Notes under the pieces: generated by a model
What the model was told of the DNA's origin: nothing
The model's input: only the letters and a program-made list of their open reading frames with translations
Databases searched by the model: none
Program-made: the position numbers and the translations under genes
From: Chloroflexota bacterium
Lineage (GTDB): Bacteria; Chloroflexota; Anaerolineae; UBA1429
Reading direction: 5' to 3'
NCBI GenBank assembly: GCA_012729455.1
Contig: JAAYDC010000002.1
Coordinates: forward strand, 1 to 64,000
DNA: 64,000 bases
Part shown: positions 46,642-55,681 of the stretch, one piece after another
How the letters are laid out: each line of letters starts with the position of its first letter
How positions within the stretch are numbered: position 1 is the first letter of the stretch

Positions 46642-48066
46642 CTAGCACCCGAATCCGCACTGCGGCACGTTGACCTGGTAGCCCAGGTAGTTGACCATCG
46701 CATCCAGGGTGGGGGCCATGACGTCGCCCGGCGTTACCGACACATGGTGGCGATGCCCGGCTCTGCAGATGTGCAGGAGCACGTCCTGCAGCCGGTCGAT
46801 CTGTGCCACACCGGCGCAGCCAAAGTAGTCATCCGGGATCGATTCGCCCGTAAAGGTGCCCTTGCCCAGGTAAAAACGCATCTGGCCGGCTTCGGTCATC
46901 AGGCTGCCAAAGGTAAAGTCGCCGGGGAGAATGCGCCCGACGTTGCAGCCAAAGGTGTTTTCGTAACCCAGGGTGGTGCCGAGGATGGCATGGTCGCTGA
47001 CGCGCCCGGCATTCGTCATCAGCGAGGTGGGCACTGGCCCGCAGTGGAAGAGGATCACCTTGTCGTCGTCGTCGCCATAGTTGTTGTTCCAATCCAGGCA
47101 GGTGGCCGGCTTGCCGGAGGCCAGCGAAAGTGCCCGCATGGCGATGGCGTTGCCCGTATCCAGCTCGCAGGCGGTGGGGATGCCGCGGTTGTTCAGCTCT
47201 GAGAGCAGCACACACGGCGAGACGCCTATCTCGGCCTGCATCTCTTCCCAGCAGCGGAGCGAGACTGCATCCATCTTGTATTTCTCGATAAAGTAATCGA
47301 GCACCACGCTCATGCGCACCAGCTTGTCAAAGGCGCGCTCGGGAGCTGACGACCAGTTGGTATAGGCCTTCAGAGAGGCTGCCTTGTTGACATAAGCGTC
47401 GTCCTTGGGGTTGATCTTGTCCATGCGGTAGAACAGCTCGGAAAGGTCGAGCGTCTCGGTATTGATGCTGTGGCGCTGCAGGGCGATCTCGTCGATGCGC
47501 ACCGTCTTGAAAGCGGTGGTGCGCGCGCCGATCGCGCCGACGATGATGTCCTTCATGCCGTTAACGACGCGGCACAGGCGGTCGAAATAGACCACATTTT
47601 CGGCAAAGCGCGGGCTGAGGGGGTGCACGGTGTGCGGTTTTAGCACCGTGAACTTGACGCCGTATTGGGTAAACACGTCGGTGATCGAGAGCTTGCCGCA
47701 ATAGCTGTCGCGGCGGGTAGCCGGAGCCATCTTGTCCATATCGTCGGGGTAGGCCTGGATGAGGATCGGCTTGCCGGCATGCTTGAGTCCCGCCAGGGCG
47801 CCGTTTTCGTCGCCAAAGTTAGGCAGGCACAGGATCACTCCGCCATACTCGCCCTCGTGCGATTTCAGCCAGCGCGCATACTTTTCACCGTCTTCGGCGC
47901 TATCTACGCCGCCAAAGCGGGTCTGGTCGTCAGGCATCATCAGCACTTTGTGGCCCATGCCCTCGAGCAAGGAGCGCATCGTATCGCGCGCCTCGTACAT
48001 CAGCTCGCCGGGGAAAAAGGTGCGGTTGCCGAAAAAGAGTGCAAAGGTGGTTTTTTCGCTGAACAT
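46642..48066 (-). CDS. L-fucose/L-arabinose isomerase family protein
   Basis: The 474-residue protein resembles COG2407 (fucose isomerase-like) enzymes: ALFFGNRTFFPGEL, GVDSAEDGEKYARWL, VILCLPNFGDENG, VGAIGARTTAFKTVR, a central DAVSLRCWEEMQ and a C-terminal HRHHVSVTPGDV whose histidines may bind metal. These enzymes interconvert aldoses and ketoses with a divalent metal. The substrate is unknown; the family includes enzymes for fucose, arabinose and less common sugars. AAGGAG lies 8 bases before the ATG. It leads the isomerase-aldolase-kinase operon under its own promoter. Confidence 0.8.
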   Translation of the reverse strand: MFSEKTTFALFFGNRTFFPGELMYEARDTMRSLLEGMGHKVLMMPDDQTRFGGVDSAEDGEKYARWLKSHEGEYGGVILCLPNFGDENGALAGLKHAGKPILIQAYPDDMDKMAPATRRDSYCGKLSITDVFTQYGVKFTVLKPHTVHPLSPRFAENVVYFDRLCRVVNGMKDIIVGAIGARTTAFKTVRIDEIALQRHSINTETLDLSELFYRMDKINPKDDAYVNKAASLKAYTNWSSAPERAFDKLVRMSVVLDYFIEKYKMDAVSLRCWEEMQAEIGVSPCVLLSELNNRGIPTACELDTGNAIAMRALSLASGKPATCLDWNNNYGDDDDKVILFHCGPVPTSLMTNAGRVSDHAILGTTLGYENTFGCNVGRILPGDFTFGSLMTEAGQMRFYLGKGTFTGESIPDDYFGCAGVAQIDRLQDVLLHICRAGHRHHVSVTPGDVMAPTLDAMVNYLGYQVNVPQCGFGC

Positions 48067-48094
48067 GCGGCTACTCCTTGAGTGGTTTGTTGCC

Positions 48095-48122
48095 AGTATA
48101 GTACAGTCGTAATTAAGGTCAA
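48095..48122 (-). promoter_or_regulatory. Predicted promoter of the sugar-isomerase operon
   Basis: Minus strand: TTGACC (48122-48117), 16 bases, TATACT (48100-48095). The leader would be about 22 bases with AAGGAG. No clear operator palindrome is seen around it. Confidence 0.65.
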
Positions 48123-48228
48123 GCCAAACGCGGCATCAGCCGGCGGAGTGAGATGTCGCTGCCCTTTTTCTCGGAAGAGATGAGGTATCCTTGTATATCT
48201 GTCGGGTGTTATAAGCCTGGATGAATGA

Positions 48229-48257
48229 TTGATCCAGTCTGCAGGCCGATATACAAT
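48229..48257 (+). promoter_or_regulatory. Predicted promoter of the alpha/beta hydrolase gene
   Basis: TTGATC (48229-48234), 17 bases, TACAAT (48252-48257). The leader of about 25 bases carries GAGGAG. Confidence 0.55.
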
Positions 48258-48288
48258 ATCTCCGGAGTTGTTCTTACGAGGAGCAGCA

Positions 48289-49302
48289 ATGAAACGCTCA
48301 ACCCGCATTGCTCTGACGGCTCTCGGCGGCCTGGCTGCCGCAGCCGCATTGGCACCGCTTTTTATTCGCGTGGCTCCGCTGGCCGACACCCTCCCGCCTG
48401 AGAAGCTTGCTGATGAGGATTCGCGCTTTCTCACCCTGCGAGGGATACACCTTCATTATTCCGATGCCGGTGAGGCGCCGCAAAGTTTGTTCATCCTGCA
48501 CGGCTTTGGCGAATCGATCGCGGCCTGGCGCCACCTGCAGCGGCCGCTTGGCGAACACTTTCGCGTCGTCGCTGTCGACCGGCCCGGCTTTGGGTTGACA
48601 GAGCGCGTCTCGGCAGATCCGCGCGACCCTGTCAACCCCTATGGCGTCGCTGGCCAGACGGAGCTCTTTAGCGCCATGCTGACAGAGCTTCAAGCTGCGC
48701 CGGCGGTGGTGGTGGCTCATTCGGCGGGCGCCGCGATTGCCCTGCGGCTGGCAATTATGCATCCCGAGCAGGTGCGCGCGCTGGTGCTGGTAGGTGCGGC
48801 GGTTTATACCGTGCGCCGCACTCTGGGCATCTGGCGGCGCCTGATGAACACGCGCTGGGCCAACAAGATAGGCATCCTGGCGATGCGCATCTCCCCGCGG
48901 CTGTTTGGGCACATTGCAGAACGCTCCTGGCATGACTATAGTAAGGCTGGCGATGCCTATGTCGATATGATTCGCTATCCGCTGCGCTCCGAGGATTGGG
49001 ACCGCGGCCTGTGGGAAGCCGCACGGGTGCTGCCGGATACCTCCATTCTGCGGCGCCTGGGCGAGGTGCGCATGCCGGTGCTGGTGATCACCGGCGATAA
49101 CGACCGCCTCGTGCCGCCTGCCGACGCGCGCAGCCTGGTGAATGCCCTGCCGAACGCGATCCTTTCGGTGATCCCCAACTGCGGGCACCTGCCGCACGAA
49201 GAATGCCCCGACGAGTTCCTGGCCGAGCTGTTCAGCTTTGCTGCCAAACTGCCGCCCGAAACGCCGCAGCAACATTTGTCAGGCACGGCGGCTATGCTAT
49301 AG
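48289..49302 (+). CDS. Alpha/beta-fold hydrolase with N-terminal membrane anchor
   Basis: The 337-residue protein has a short N-terminal hydrophobic segment (IALTALGGLAAAAALAPLFI), which may act as signal or anchor. The hydrolase fold follows: LFILHGFGESIAAWRHL with the oxyanion HGFG, then the nucleophile Ser145 in VAHSAGA, the acid in VITGDNDRLVPP and the His in NCGHLPHEE. It could be an esterase, lipase or peptidase; the substrate is unknown. ATG 48289 has CGAGGAG 6 bases upstream. The promoter of the P-type ATPase lies within its last bases. Confidence 0.85.
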   Translation: MKRSTRIALTALGGLAAAAALAPLFIRVAPLADTLPPEKLADEDSRFLTLRGIHLHYSDAGEAPQSLFILHGFGESIAAWRHLQRPLGEHFRVVAVDRPGFGLTERVSADPRDPVNPYGVAGQTELFSAMLTELQAAPAVVVAHSAGAAIALRLAIMHPEQVRALVLVGAAVYTVRRTLGIWRRLMNTRWANKIGILAMRISPRLFGHIAERSWHDYSKAGDAYVDMIRYPLRSEDWDRGLWEAARVLPDTSILRRLGEVRMPVLVITGDNDRLVPPADARSLVNALPNAILSVIPNCGHLPHEECPDEFLAELFSFAAKLPPETPQQHLSGTAAML

Positions 49303-49303
49303 T
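49276..49303 (+). promoter_or_regulatory. Predicted promoter of the P-type ATPase operon
   Basis: TTGTCA (49276-49281), 16 bases, TATAGT (49298-49303), overlapping the 3' end of the hydrolase gene. The leader would be about 70 bases. Confidence 0.5.
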
Positions 49304-49381
49304 ACATAGCTTGGAATCCGCAGCGGCTCGTTCTGCCGTACCGCCCAGAGTGGTGTTGCACGGTTCCGAGGAGAGTAACTG

Positions 49382-52198
49382 GTGAGTTTTGCGGATGCCA
49401 GCCCTGACGATGAGCTGGTCAAGCGCCTTGCAGCATTGCCCGTCGATCAACTATATACCGCCCTGGATAGCAGCCCGCAGGGGCTGGAGCCGCGCCAACT
49501 GTCCGCGCTGCGCGAGCGATACGGCCCCAATACCATCCGCGAGGTCAAAGGGTGCCCCCTGATCATACGCTTCCTCTCGCAGTTCACCCACCTGATGGCG
49601 ATCATGCTGTGGGTGGCCGGCATAGCCGCTGTTATCGGCAAGATGCCCGAGCTCGCTGTGGCTATCTGGGTGGTGGTGATCATCAACGGCGTTTTCAGCT
49701 TTTGGCAGGAATTCCGCGCCGATAAAGCCGCCGAAGCCCTCAAGAATATGATGCCGCTGCAGGCCAGAGTCCTGCGCGGCGGCGAGGAGGCGCGTATCAG
49801 CGCCGAAGAGCTGATGCCTGGCGACCTGCTGTTACTATCCGAGGGCGACCGCATCTCGGCGGATGCGAGAGTGCTCCAGGAATCCGAGCTCTCGGTTGAC
49901 CAATCGACCCTGACGGGCGAATCACACCCGGTGCGCAAGACCGCCGATGCCCTGCAGCGCTCCGATCTGGCGCGCCACGAGATGCCCAACCTGGTGTTTG
50001 CCGGCACCAACGTAGCCTCCGGCACCGGCAAGGTGCTGGTGTATGCAACCGGCATGAACAGCGAGTTCGGGCGCATTGCCGGGCTGACCCAATCGGTGCG
50101 CGAAGAGCTTTCGCCCTTGCAGCGCGAGGTGCAGCGCGCTACGCGCATCGTGCTGGCCATTGCCATCAGCATCGGGCTGGTCTTTTTCGTGCTAGCGCTC
50201 TTTGTCGCCAAAGTCACGCTCATTGAGAGCTTTATCTTTATGATGGGCATGTCGGTGGCGTTCGTGCCCGAGGGCATGCTGCCGCTGGTGACGCTCTCGC
50301 TGGCGATGGGCGTGCAGCGAATGGCCAAACGCAACGCCCTGGTGAAAAAGCTCTCCTCGGTGGAGACGCTCGGCTGCACCACGGTCATCTGCACCGATAA
50401 AACCGGCACCCTCACCCAGAACGCCATGACGGTCCGTTCGCTGTGGGCGGCTGGCCGCAGGGTGAATGTCTCCGGCGGAGGCTACGTCCCCGAGGGCAGC
50501 TTTGATGTAGCCGGCACACCGCTCGAGCTTTCGCACGAAGAGGACCTGCGCGAGCTCTTGCGCGCCGGGTCACTCTGCAACAACGCCCGACTGGTGCCGC
50601 CCAGCACGCCCGGAACTGCCTGGAGCATCCTGGGCGACCCTACCGAGGGCGCCCTGCTGGTCTCGGCGCAAAAGGCCGGCATCCTGCTGGATACCGAGCT
50701 GGCCGCCGCCCCGCGGGTGCGCGAGCTGCCCTTTGATTCGCGCCGCAAGCGCATGACCACCCTGCATCAGCGCGGCCGCGAGTTGGTGGCTTATACCAAG
50801 GGGGCGCCCGCCGAGGTGCTTGCCCTTTGCACCCACATACTGCAGGGCGGCAAACGCGTGCCGCTAGATGACGAACAGCGTCGCGCCATCATGGCCGCCA
50901 ACGATGACTATGCCCGCGCCGGTCTGCGTGTCTTGGCTGTGACGCACCGCGACCTGCACGATGGCACCAGCGCCCAGCCGCCGCTCAACAGCTGGTCGAC
51001 CGAACTCACCGAACAGGACCTCACTTTTCTCGGCTTGCAGGCGATGATGGATCCGCCGCGCCCGGAAGTGGCTGAGGCTGTCGAACGCTGCCACCATGCC
51101 GGTATCCGCATCATCATGATCACCGGCGACTATGGCCTGACGGCCGCCAACATTGCCCAGCGCATCGGGATCGTCTCCAGCCCGCAGGCGCGCATTATCA
51201 CCGGCCTCGACCTGGAGTCGATCACCGACGATGAGCTTAAACAGGCCCTCGCCAGCGAGGTGATCTTTGCGCGTGTGGCGCCCGAACACAAGCTGCGGGT
51301 GGTTAAGAACCTGCAAGAGCTCGGGCACGTGGTGGCCGTCACCGGCGACGGCGTGAACGACGCGCCGGCCCTCAAAAAGGCCGATATCGGTGTGGCGATG
51401 GGCATCACCGGCACAGACGTGGCCAAAGAGGCCGCCACGATGGTGCTCTCTGACGATAACTTTGCCTCGATTGTCAACGCCGTCGAAGAAGGCCGTGCGG
51501 TGTATGCCAACATCAAAAAGTTCTGCACCTATATCTTTACCAGCAACACCCCCGAGGCGTACCCCTTTATCCTGTATGTGCTCAGCGGCGGGCGTATCCC
51601 GCTGGGAATGACGATCATGCAGGTGCTGGCGGTTGACTTGGGCACCGACATGGTGCCGGCTCTCGGCCTGGGCGCCGAACTGCCCGAGCCCGGCTTGATG
51701 GACCGCCCTCCGCGCAACCTGCAGGAGCACGTCATCTCGGGTCCGCTTTTGGTGCGTGCCTTTCTTTTCCTGGGCACATTTCAGTCCTTGGCGGCATTGG
51801 GCGCCTTTTTCTTTCACTACTGGACGCATGGCTACCCGGTGGGCCAGTTCCTGGGCCTGCCCGATTCGGGCAACATCTATGTGGTAGCCACCACCATGAC
51901 CCTGGCCGCCACCGTCATGACCCAGATCGGCAACCTGTTTGCCCAGCGCACCACCCTCATGTCGGCCTTTCGCGTGCCGCTTTTTAACAACAGGCTGCTG
52001 TGGGTGGGCATTGTCACCGAGGTGCTGATGCTGCTCGCGCTCAGTTATATCCCGGCGCTCAACGGCATCTTTAACACCGGCCCTCTGCCGCCCGAAAACA
52101 TTCCTTTTTTAATCGCCCTTATCCCGCTCTTGTTCGTGGTTGACGAAATACGCAAGGCCATTCAGCGCCGCCACAACCGGCGCACCATCAGGAGGTAA
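49382..52198 (+). CDS. P2-type cation-transporting ATPase
   Basis: The 938-residue pump has an N-terminal cation-ATPase domain ([20 protein letters not shown]), actuator motif LTGES, a fourth membrane helix with [15 protein letters not shown], and the phosphorylation site DKTGTLT with Asp339. KGAPAEVL follows in the nucleotide domain, then the hinge [21 protein letters not shown] and a C-terminal four-helix part. This is the P2 group (Ca2+ or Na+/K+ type); the exact ion cannot be fixed. The GTG start has GAGGAGAG about 8 bases upstream. Two RCK proteins follow at 4 and 9 bases, so they are made together. Confidence 0.9.
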   Translation: MSFADASPDDELVKRLAALPVDQLYTALDSSPQGLEPRQLSALRERYGPNTIREVKGCPLIIRFLSQFTHLMAIMLWVAGIAAVIGKMPELAVAIWVVVIINGVFSFWQEFRADKAAEALKNMMPLQARVLRGGEEARISAEELMPGDLLLLSEGDRISADARVLQESELSVDQSTLTGESHPVRKTADALQRSDLARHEMPNLVFAGTNVASGTGKVLVYATGMNSEFGRIAGLTQSVREELSPLQREVQRATRIVLAIAISIGLVFFVLALFVAKVTLIESFIFMMGMSVAFVPEGMLPLVTLSLAMGVQRMAKRNALVKKLSSVETLGCTTVICTDKTGTLTQNAMTVRSLWAAGRRVNVSGGGYVPEGSFDVAGTPLELSHEEDLRELLRAGSLCNNARLVPPSTPGTAWSILGDPTEGALLVSAQKAGILLDTELAAAPRVRELPFDSRRKRMTTLHQRGRELVAYTKGAPAEVLALCTHILQGGKRVPLDDEQRRAIMAANDDYARAGLRVLAVTHRDLHDGTSAQPPLNSWSTELTEQDLTFLGLQAMMDPPRPEVAEAVERCHHAGIRIIMITGDYGLTAANIAQRIGIVSSPQARIITGLDLESITDDELKQALASEVIFARVAPEHKLRVVKNLQELGHVVAVTGDGVNDAPALKKADIGVAMGITGTDVAKEAATMVLSDDNFASIVNAVEEGRAVYANIKKFCTYIFTSNTPEAYPFILYVLSGGRIPLGMTIMQVLAVDLGTDMVPALGLGAELPEPGLMDRPPRNLQEHVISGPLLVRAFLFLGTFQSLAALGAFFFHYWTHGYPVGQFLGLPDSGNIYVVATTMTLAATVMTQIGNLFAQRTTLMSAFRVPLFNNRLLWVGIVTEVLMLLALSYIPALNGIFNTGPLPPENIPFLIALIPLLFVVDEIRKAIQRRHNRRTIRR

Positions 52199-52202
52199 GT
52201 CG

Positions 52203-52850
52203 GTGCTGACGATCATCGTGGGCTGCGGACGCATGGGCTCTGGCCTGGCCCAGTACCTCTCGTTGCAGGGCCAGACTGTGCACGTGGTGGATGCCTCCGC
52301 CGAGGCCTTTGAGCGCCTCTCGCCGACCTTTAAAGGCAAGACCTTTGTGGGGGTCGGGTTCGACCGCAATGTGCTGGAGTGTGCCGGCATCCTTAAAGCG
52401 GATGCCCTGGCATCCCTCACCCCCTCGGATGAGACCAACGTGGTGACGGCGCGTGTCGCCAGCATGGTCTACCGCGTGCCCAAGGTGGTGGCACGCCTCT
52501 ACGACCCATTAAAGGCCGATATCTATCGCCGTCTGGGGCTCAACACCATCGCACCGGTCAGCTGGGGTATCCATCGCATCGCCGATATGCTCTCCAACTC
52601 GCCGCTCAACACCGTCTATTCGCTGGGGACCAATGTCGACATGGTAGAAGTGCAGGTATCCGCCCAGCTGGAGGGCCGCAGCGTCAAGGATGTGACCATC
52701 CCGGGCGAGGTGACGGTGGCAGCCATCACCCGCGGCGGACGCACCTTTTTACCCACCTTGGCCACTGCCCTGGCCGCCGGCGATACTCTGCATCTGGTGG
52801 TGCAGGCCAGCGCCTCGGCCAAGCTCGTGGCAATGCTCAATCTGGCCTGA
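52203..52850 (+). CDS. TrkA/KtrA-type RCK protein, first copy
   Basis: The 215-residue protein has an NAD(H)-binding RCK_N domain: VGCGRMGSGLAQYL, then a DA at the ribose-binding site (VVDASAEAF) and KADALASLTPSDETN. An RCK_C domain follows (EVQVSAQLEGRSVKDVTIPGEV). Such proteins form octameric rings that gate K+ channels or transporters. The GTG start has AGGAGGT 5 bases upstream and lies 4 bases after the ATPase stop. No TrkH/KtrB channel gene is near. Confidence 0.85.
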   Translation: MLTIIVGCGRMGSGLAQYLSLQGQTVHVVDASAEAFERLSPTFKGKTFVGVGFDRNVLECAGILKADALASLTPSDETNVVTARVASMVYRVPKVVARLYDPLKADIYRRLGLNTIAPVSWGIHRIADMLSNSPLNTVYSLGTNVDMVEVQVSAQLEGRSVKDVTIPGEVTVAAITRGGRTFLPTLATALAAGDTLHLVVQASASAKLVAMLNLA

Positions 52851-52859
52851 GGAGGAAGC

Positions 52860-53534
52860 ATGAGCATGTTTGTAATGATCGCAGGGGGCGGCAAGGTGGG
52901 GGCGCATCTGGCCGAATTGCTGATCGCCGAGGGGTATCGGGTGCGCCTGGTGGAACAGCGCCGCGAGCGCGCTGAGGCTCTCCTGCAGGAATTTCCGGCC
53001 GAGCTGATCGCCTATGGCTCTGCCAGCGACCCGGTGGTGCTGGAGGCGGCCGGCATCCGCCAGGCCAATGTGGTGGCGGCTGTCACCGGAGACGACCAGA
53101 CCAACCTGGTGATCGCCTCATTGGCGCGCTTTGAGTTCGGCGTGCCGCGCATCATCGGGCGCGTCAACAACCCCAAGAATGCCTGGCTGTATACCCCTAC
53201 CATGGGCGTGGATGTCGCGCTCTCCCAGGCCGATTTCATGGCGCACCTGATCGCCGAAGAAATGTCGCTGGGCGATATGATGACGCTGATCAAGCTGCGT
53301 CAGGGGCAGTTCTCGCTGGTGCAGGAAAAGGTGCATCCTGAATCTGAGGTGTTTGGCAAACAGGTCAAGGATGTGTCGCTGCCAGTCAATGTGGTGCTGG
53401 TGGCGATTCTGCGCAAGGGCGAGATGCTGATCCCCAAGGGCACGACCGTCTTTCAGGAGGCAGACGAGGTCATCGCGCTGGTGCACTCGAGCTCGGCAGC
53501 CGCGCTCAACGCGCTATTATCGTTCCCGCACTAA
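52860..53534 (+). CDS. TrkA/KtrA-type RCK protein, second copy
   Basis: The 224-residue paralogue of the preceding gene has nucleotide-binding loop IAGGGKVGAHLAELL, the ribose-binding acid in RLVEQRRERA, and AAVTGDDQTNLVI, then an RCK_C half (FSLVQEKVHPESEVFGKQVKD, AILRKGEMLIPKG). It keeps the Glu that typically selects NAD(H). GAGGAAG lies 4 bases before the ATG. Two RCK proteins in a row may form a hetero-ring. Why they follow a P-type ATPase rather than a channel is unclear. Confidence 0.87.
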   Translation: MSMFVMIAGGGKVGAHLAELLIAEGYRVRLVEQRRERAEALLQEFPAELIAYGSASDPVVLEAAGIRQANVVAAVTGDDQTNLVIASLARFEFGVPRIIGRVNNPKNAWLYTPTMGVDVALSQADFMAHLIAEEMSLGDMMTLIKLRQGQFSLVQEKVHPESEVFGKQVKDVSLPVNVVLVAILRKGEMLIPKGTTVFQEADEVIALVHSSSAAALNALLSFPH

Positions 53535-53538
53535 GGCG

Positions 53539-54126
53539 TCAGAGCCAGTTCCTGCGTACCGCCACAATCAGCAGGATGCCCCCCACCCCCAGGACGATCC
53601 AGCCCCACGGGAACCAGCCCTCCACGGCAACTGCGGGTAGCCAGGGCATCCAGGGCACATAGCGGAGTATAGTTGGCTGCCCTTCTTTGGGCGGTGTGTA
53701 CTCGTAATCGGCATAGCTCCAGTGATATTCGCCCGTGCGCACATTGCCGCGGTTATCGATGAATTCATAAGTGACACGGTATTGGCAATCTCCCCGGCAG
53801 TGGAGCGCCTCAAACTCGACTATCTGGCCTTCGACCTGCACACCAATGATGTACGGCAAAAAGGTATAGATCGAGATCGCCACCAGCACTATGCTCAGGA
53901 TCAGCAAGATGGAGTGGAACGACGTGAGCGTCTCCAAAAAACGGCCGATCTTGCTACGCGCGCGGTAGAATTCTTTAACACGAGGATTCTGCAGGACGTA
54001 CGGGGATTCTGTCAGGTTAGCTTCATCATCGAATGGATGACCGCAGGAGAAACATTTTTTTGCTCCCTGCTGGCGCATTGCGCCGCACGACGAACAAAAA
54101 TACTGTGACCTCGGTGCAGATCCCAT
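53539..54126 (-). CDS. Zinc-ribbon membrane protein, DUF3592-like
   Basis: The 195-residue protein starts with a zinc ribbon (CSSCGAMRQQGAKKCFSCGH, two CxxC pairs). A membrane helix follows (ILLILSIVLVAISIYTFLPY), then an extracytoplasmic beta-rich loop (YRVTYEFIDNRGNVRTGEY) with the spacing of DUF3592 proteins, and a second helix (WGWIVLGVGGILLIVAV). The role is unknown. AAAGGAG lies about 9 bases before the ATG. It lies downstream of the tRNA-Val terminator and ends just after the second RCK gene, on the opposite strand. Its base composition is visibly lower in G+C than its neighbours. Confidence 0.7.
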   Translation of the reverse strand: MGSAPRSQYFCSSCGAMRQQGAKKCFSCGHPFDDEANLTESPYVLQNPRVKEFYRARSKIGRFLETLTSFHSILLILSIVLVAISIYTFLPYIIGVQVEGQIVEFEALHCRGDCQYRVTYEFIDNRGNVRTGEYHWSYADYEYTPPKEGQPTILRYVPWMPWLPAVAVEGWFPWGWIVLGVGGILLIVAVRRNWL

Positions 54127-54162
54127 AGTGGTCAGCTCCTTTTAGCTAGTCTGCACTGAAAA

Positions 54163-54185
54163 GAAAAAACCCTCGATAGCGAGGG
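54163..54185 (-). terminator. Intrinsic terminator of tRNA-Val
   Basis: On the minus strand, CCCTCG and CGAGGG pair with a 4-base loop, followed by TTTTTTCTTTT. Confidence 0.85.
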
Positions 54186-54189
54186 CGTG

Positions 54190-54263
<74 letters not shown>

Positions 54264-54272
54264 AATAATTCA

Positions 54273-54301
54273 ATGATACTCGTTTTTTTGCCAGATGCCA
54301 A
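54273..54301 (-). promoter_or_regulatory. Predicted promoter of tRNA-Val
   Basis: Minus strand: TTGGCA (54301-54296), 17 bases, TATCAT (54278-54273), ending 9 bases before the tRNA. Confidence 0.65.
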
Positions 54302-54317
54302 ACTCTCGCGATTGGGC

Positions 54318-54422
54318 TCAGCGCAGCATTGCCAAAAACCCGCAGATCATACTCGCTGCCACCAGCACACTGATGATAATCAGCACGATGCGGTAGGTTT
54401 GGTCGCGTTTTTGTTTATTCAC
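54318..54422 (-). CDS. 34-residue single-helix membrane peptide
   Basis: A GTG start at 54422 overlaps the stop of the TPR gene (GTGAATAA shared) and reads MNKQKRDQTYRIVLIIISVL in its first 20 residues, if the GTG is read as Met. It then reads VAASMICGFLAMLR to TGA at 54318. The layout is a basic, polar N terminus of 11 residues followed by a clean hydrophobic stretch of about 21 residues, the pattern of a single-pass small membrane protein. AAAGG precedes the start closely. Coupled translation from the TPR gene is likely. Function is unknown. Confidence 0.55.
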   Translation of the reverse strand: MNKQKRDQTYRIVLIIISVLVAASMICGFLAMLR

Positions 54423-55557
54423 CTTTACTCAGCTCGTTTTGACAAAACTCCAGCCCGGTCTGGGCGACTTTGGAATTCGGGTTGATCTCGAGGGTCTTTT
54501 CAAACCACGGTATGGCTTGTTCGCATTGTTCGTTGTATTCGTAACTCATCGCCAGCACTAGCAGGTATTCTTCTTTTCGCAATCCCAGTTCGTAAGCCTT
54601 TTCAAGCTGGGCGACGGCCTCTTCGTAATAGCGGTGGCTGTAGAGCACCACACCATAATGGGCGCGCGGCAGGGCGTAATCCGGGTCGAGCTCGATAGCC
54701 CTTTTGAGCTGCGTGACGGCTTCGTCATAGGCGCCGGTGGTATAGTAGAGCCACCCCAGCTGGTCAAAGGCCTGCGGGTCGTTGGGGTCGGCCTTGGTGG
54801 CGCGCTCGAGCTGAATAATGGCGTTTTCGTTATCCACCGTGATGCGGTAAATGCGCGCGATATCCAGATAGATAAAGGCCAGCTTGGGGTTGAGTGCGAC
54901 CGCCTTTTCGTATTCGATGACAGCCTCGTCATACTTGCCCGAGGTCTCGACTACATAGGCGTAGCTGCGCTGTACGAACGCGTCGCGCGGAGCCAGCTCG
55001 ATGGCTTTTCTGGCGGCTACATCCGCATCCGCCAGGCGGCCTGTATCAGCATAGGCCTCGGCCAGGCAGGCTTGTGCTAGGGCGTAGAGCGGATCGAGAT
55101 CAGCGGCCTTGCGGCACGAATCGAGCGCATCCAGCGGCTTGGCTGACCAGTCTTGCGCCAAGCCCAGCGCAGTCTGTGCCTCGGCCGATTGTGAATCGAT
55201 CTCGACGCCGCGGCGTGCCACCGCCACTGCCTCAAGCGGCTTGCCGCGCATGATCAGTATCCTGGCCCAGCGCGCATAGGCCTGCGGATTGGCAGGGTCG
55301 AGCTCTGCCGCGCGTTGGTAGGCTGCCAGGGCCTCGCTGTTGCGGCCGGCCGCCATGGCTTCATCGCCGAGCGTCAGGTACGAGCTGGCCGGCAGCTCGG
55401 TGGCAGTGGGGGTCGGCAGTTCAAAGCCCACCCAGGTGATGATGCCCTGTTGGTTCTTCCACAACATATAGCCGACTGTGATGGCGATGATCGCCGAAAG
55501 AAACCACTGCCAGACGCCGCGGCGCCGGCTGCGGATTGGTTTGGATTCCAGATACAT
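54415..55557 (-). CDS. Membrane-anchored TPR-repeat protein
   Basis: The 380-residue protein has a basic N terminus (KPIRSRRRG), one membrane helix (VWQWFLSAIIAITVGYML), a Thr/Pro linker, then about eight to nine tetratricopeptide repeats. These show the A-x-Y-x-A-x-x-L-x-P pattern (YQRAAELDPANPQAYARWA, YEKAVALNPKLAFIYLDIA, LKRAIELDPDYALPRAHYG). Such proteins serve as protein-binding scaffolds. ATG 55557 is chosen because the upstream part of the open frame has no start or conserved sequence near the promoter. It is followed by an overlapping 34-residue membrane peptide. Confidence 0.83.
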   Translation of the reverse strand: MYLESKPIRSRRRGVWQWFLSAIIAITVGYMLWKNQQGIITWVGFELPTPTATELPASSYLTLGDEAMAAGRNSEALAAYQRAAELDPANPQAYARWARILIMRGKPLEAVAVARRGVEIDSQSAEAQTALGLAQDWSAKPLDALDSCRKAADLDPLYALAQACLAEAYADTGRLADADVAARKAIELAPRDAFVQRSYAYVVETSGKYDEAVIEYEKAVALNPKLAFIYLDIARIYRITVDNENAIIQLERATKADPNDPQAFDQLGWLYYTTGAYDEAVTQLKRAIELDPDYALPRAHYGVVLYSHRYYEEAVAQLEKAYELGLRKEEYLLVLAMSYEYNEQCEQAIPWFEKTLEINPNSKVAQTGLEFCQNELSKGE

Positions 55558-55582
55558 GCGCTCAGCTCTCTTCTCTGGGTTG

Positions 55583-55610
55583 ATTATAATGCAGCTTTTC
55601 GATGCGCCAA
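55583..55610 (-). promoter_or_regulatory. Predicted promoter of the TPR gene
   Basis: Minus strand: TTGGCG (55610-55605), 16 bases, consensus TATAAT (55588-55583), about 25 bases before ATG 55557. Confidence 0.6.
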
Positions 55611-55624
55611 CTATCAGATAGCAA

Positions 55625-55660
55625 GCGCGCTGCAGCCTGGAGAGGGGGGCTGCAGCGCGC
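55625..55660 (-). terminator. Hairpin after nrdR, probable terminator
   Basis: GCGCGCTGCAGCC (55625-55637) and GGCTGCAGCGCGC (55648-55660) form a perfect 13-base stem. On the nrdR strand only TTGC follows, so the U tract is weak. Confidence 0.6.
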
Positions 55661-55681
55661 GGGAATAGTCGCTGTAACGGT

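Noticed and set aside
44868-46673. A 601-residue open frame on the plus strand
   Set aside because: It is antisense to the kinase and aldolase genes, has no family pattern, and is rich in His, Gln and Arg as expected for the reverse strand of GC-rich genes.
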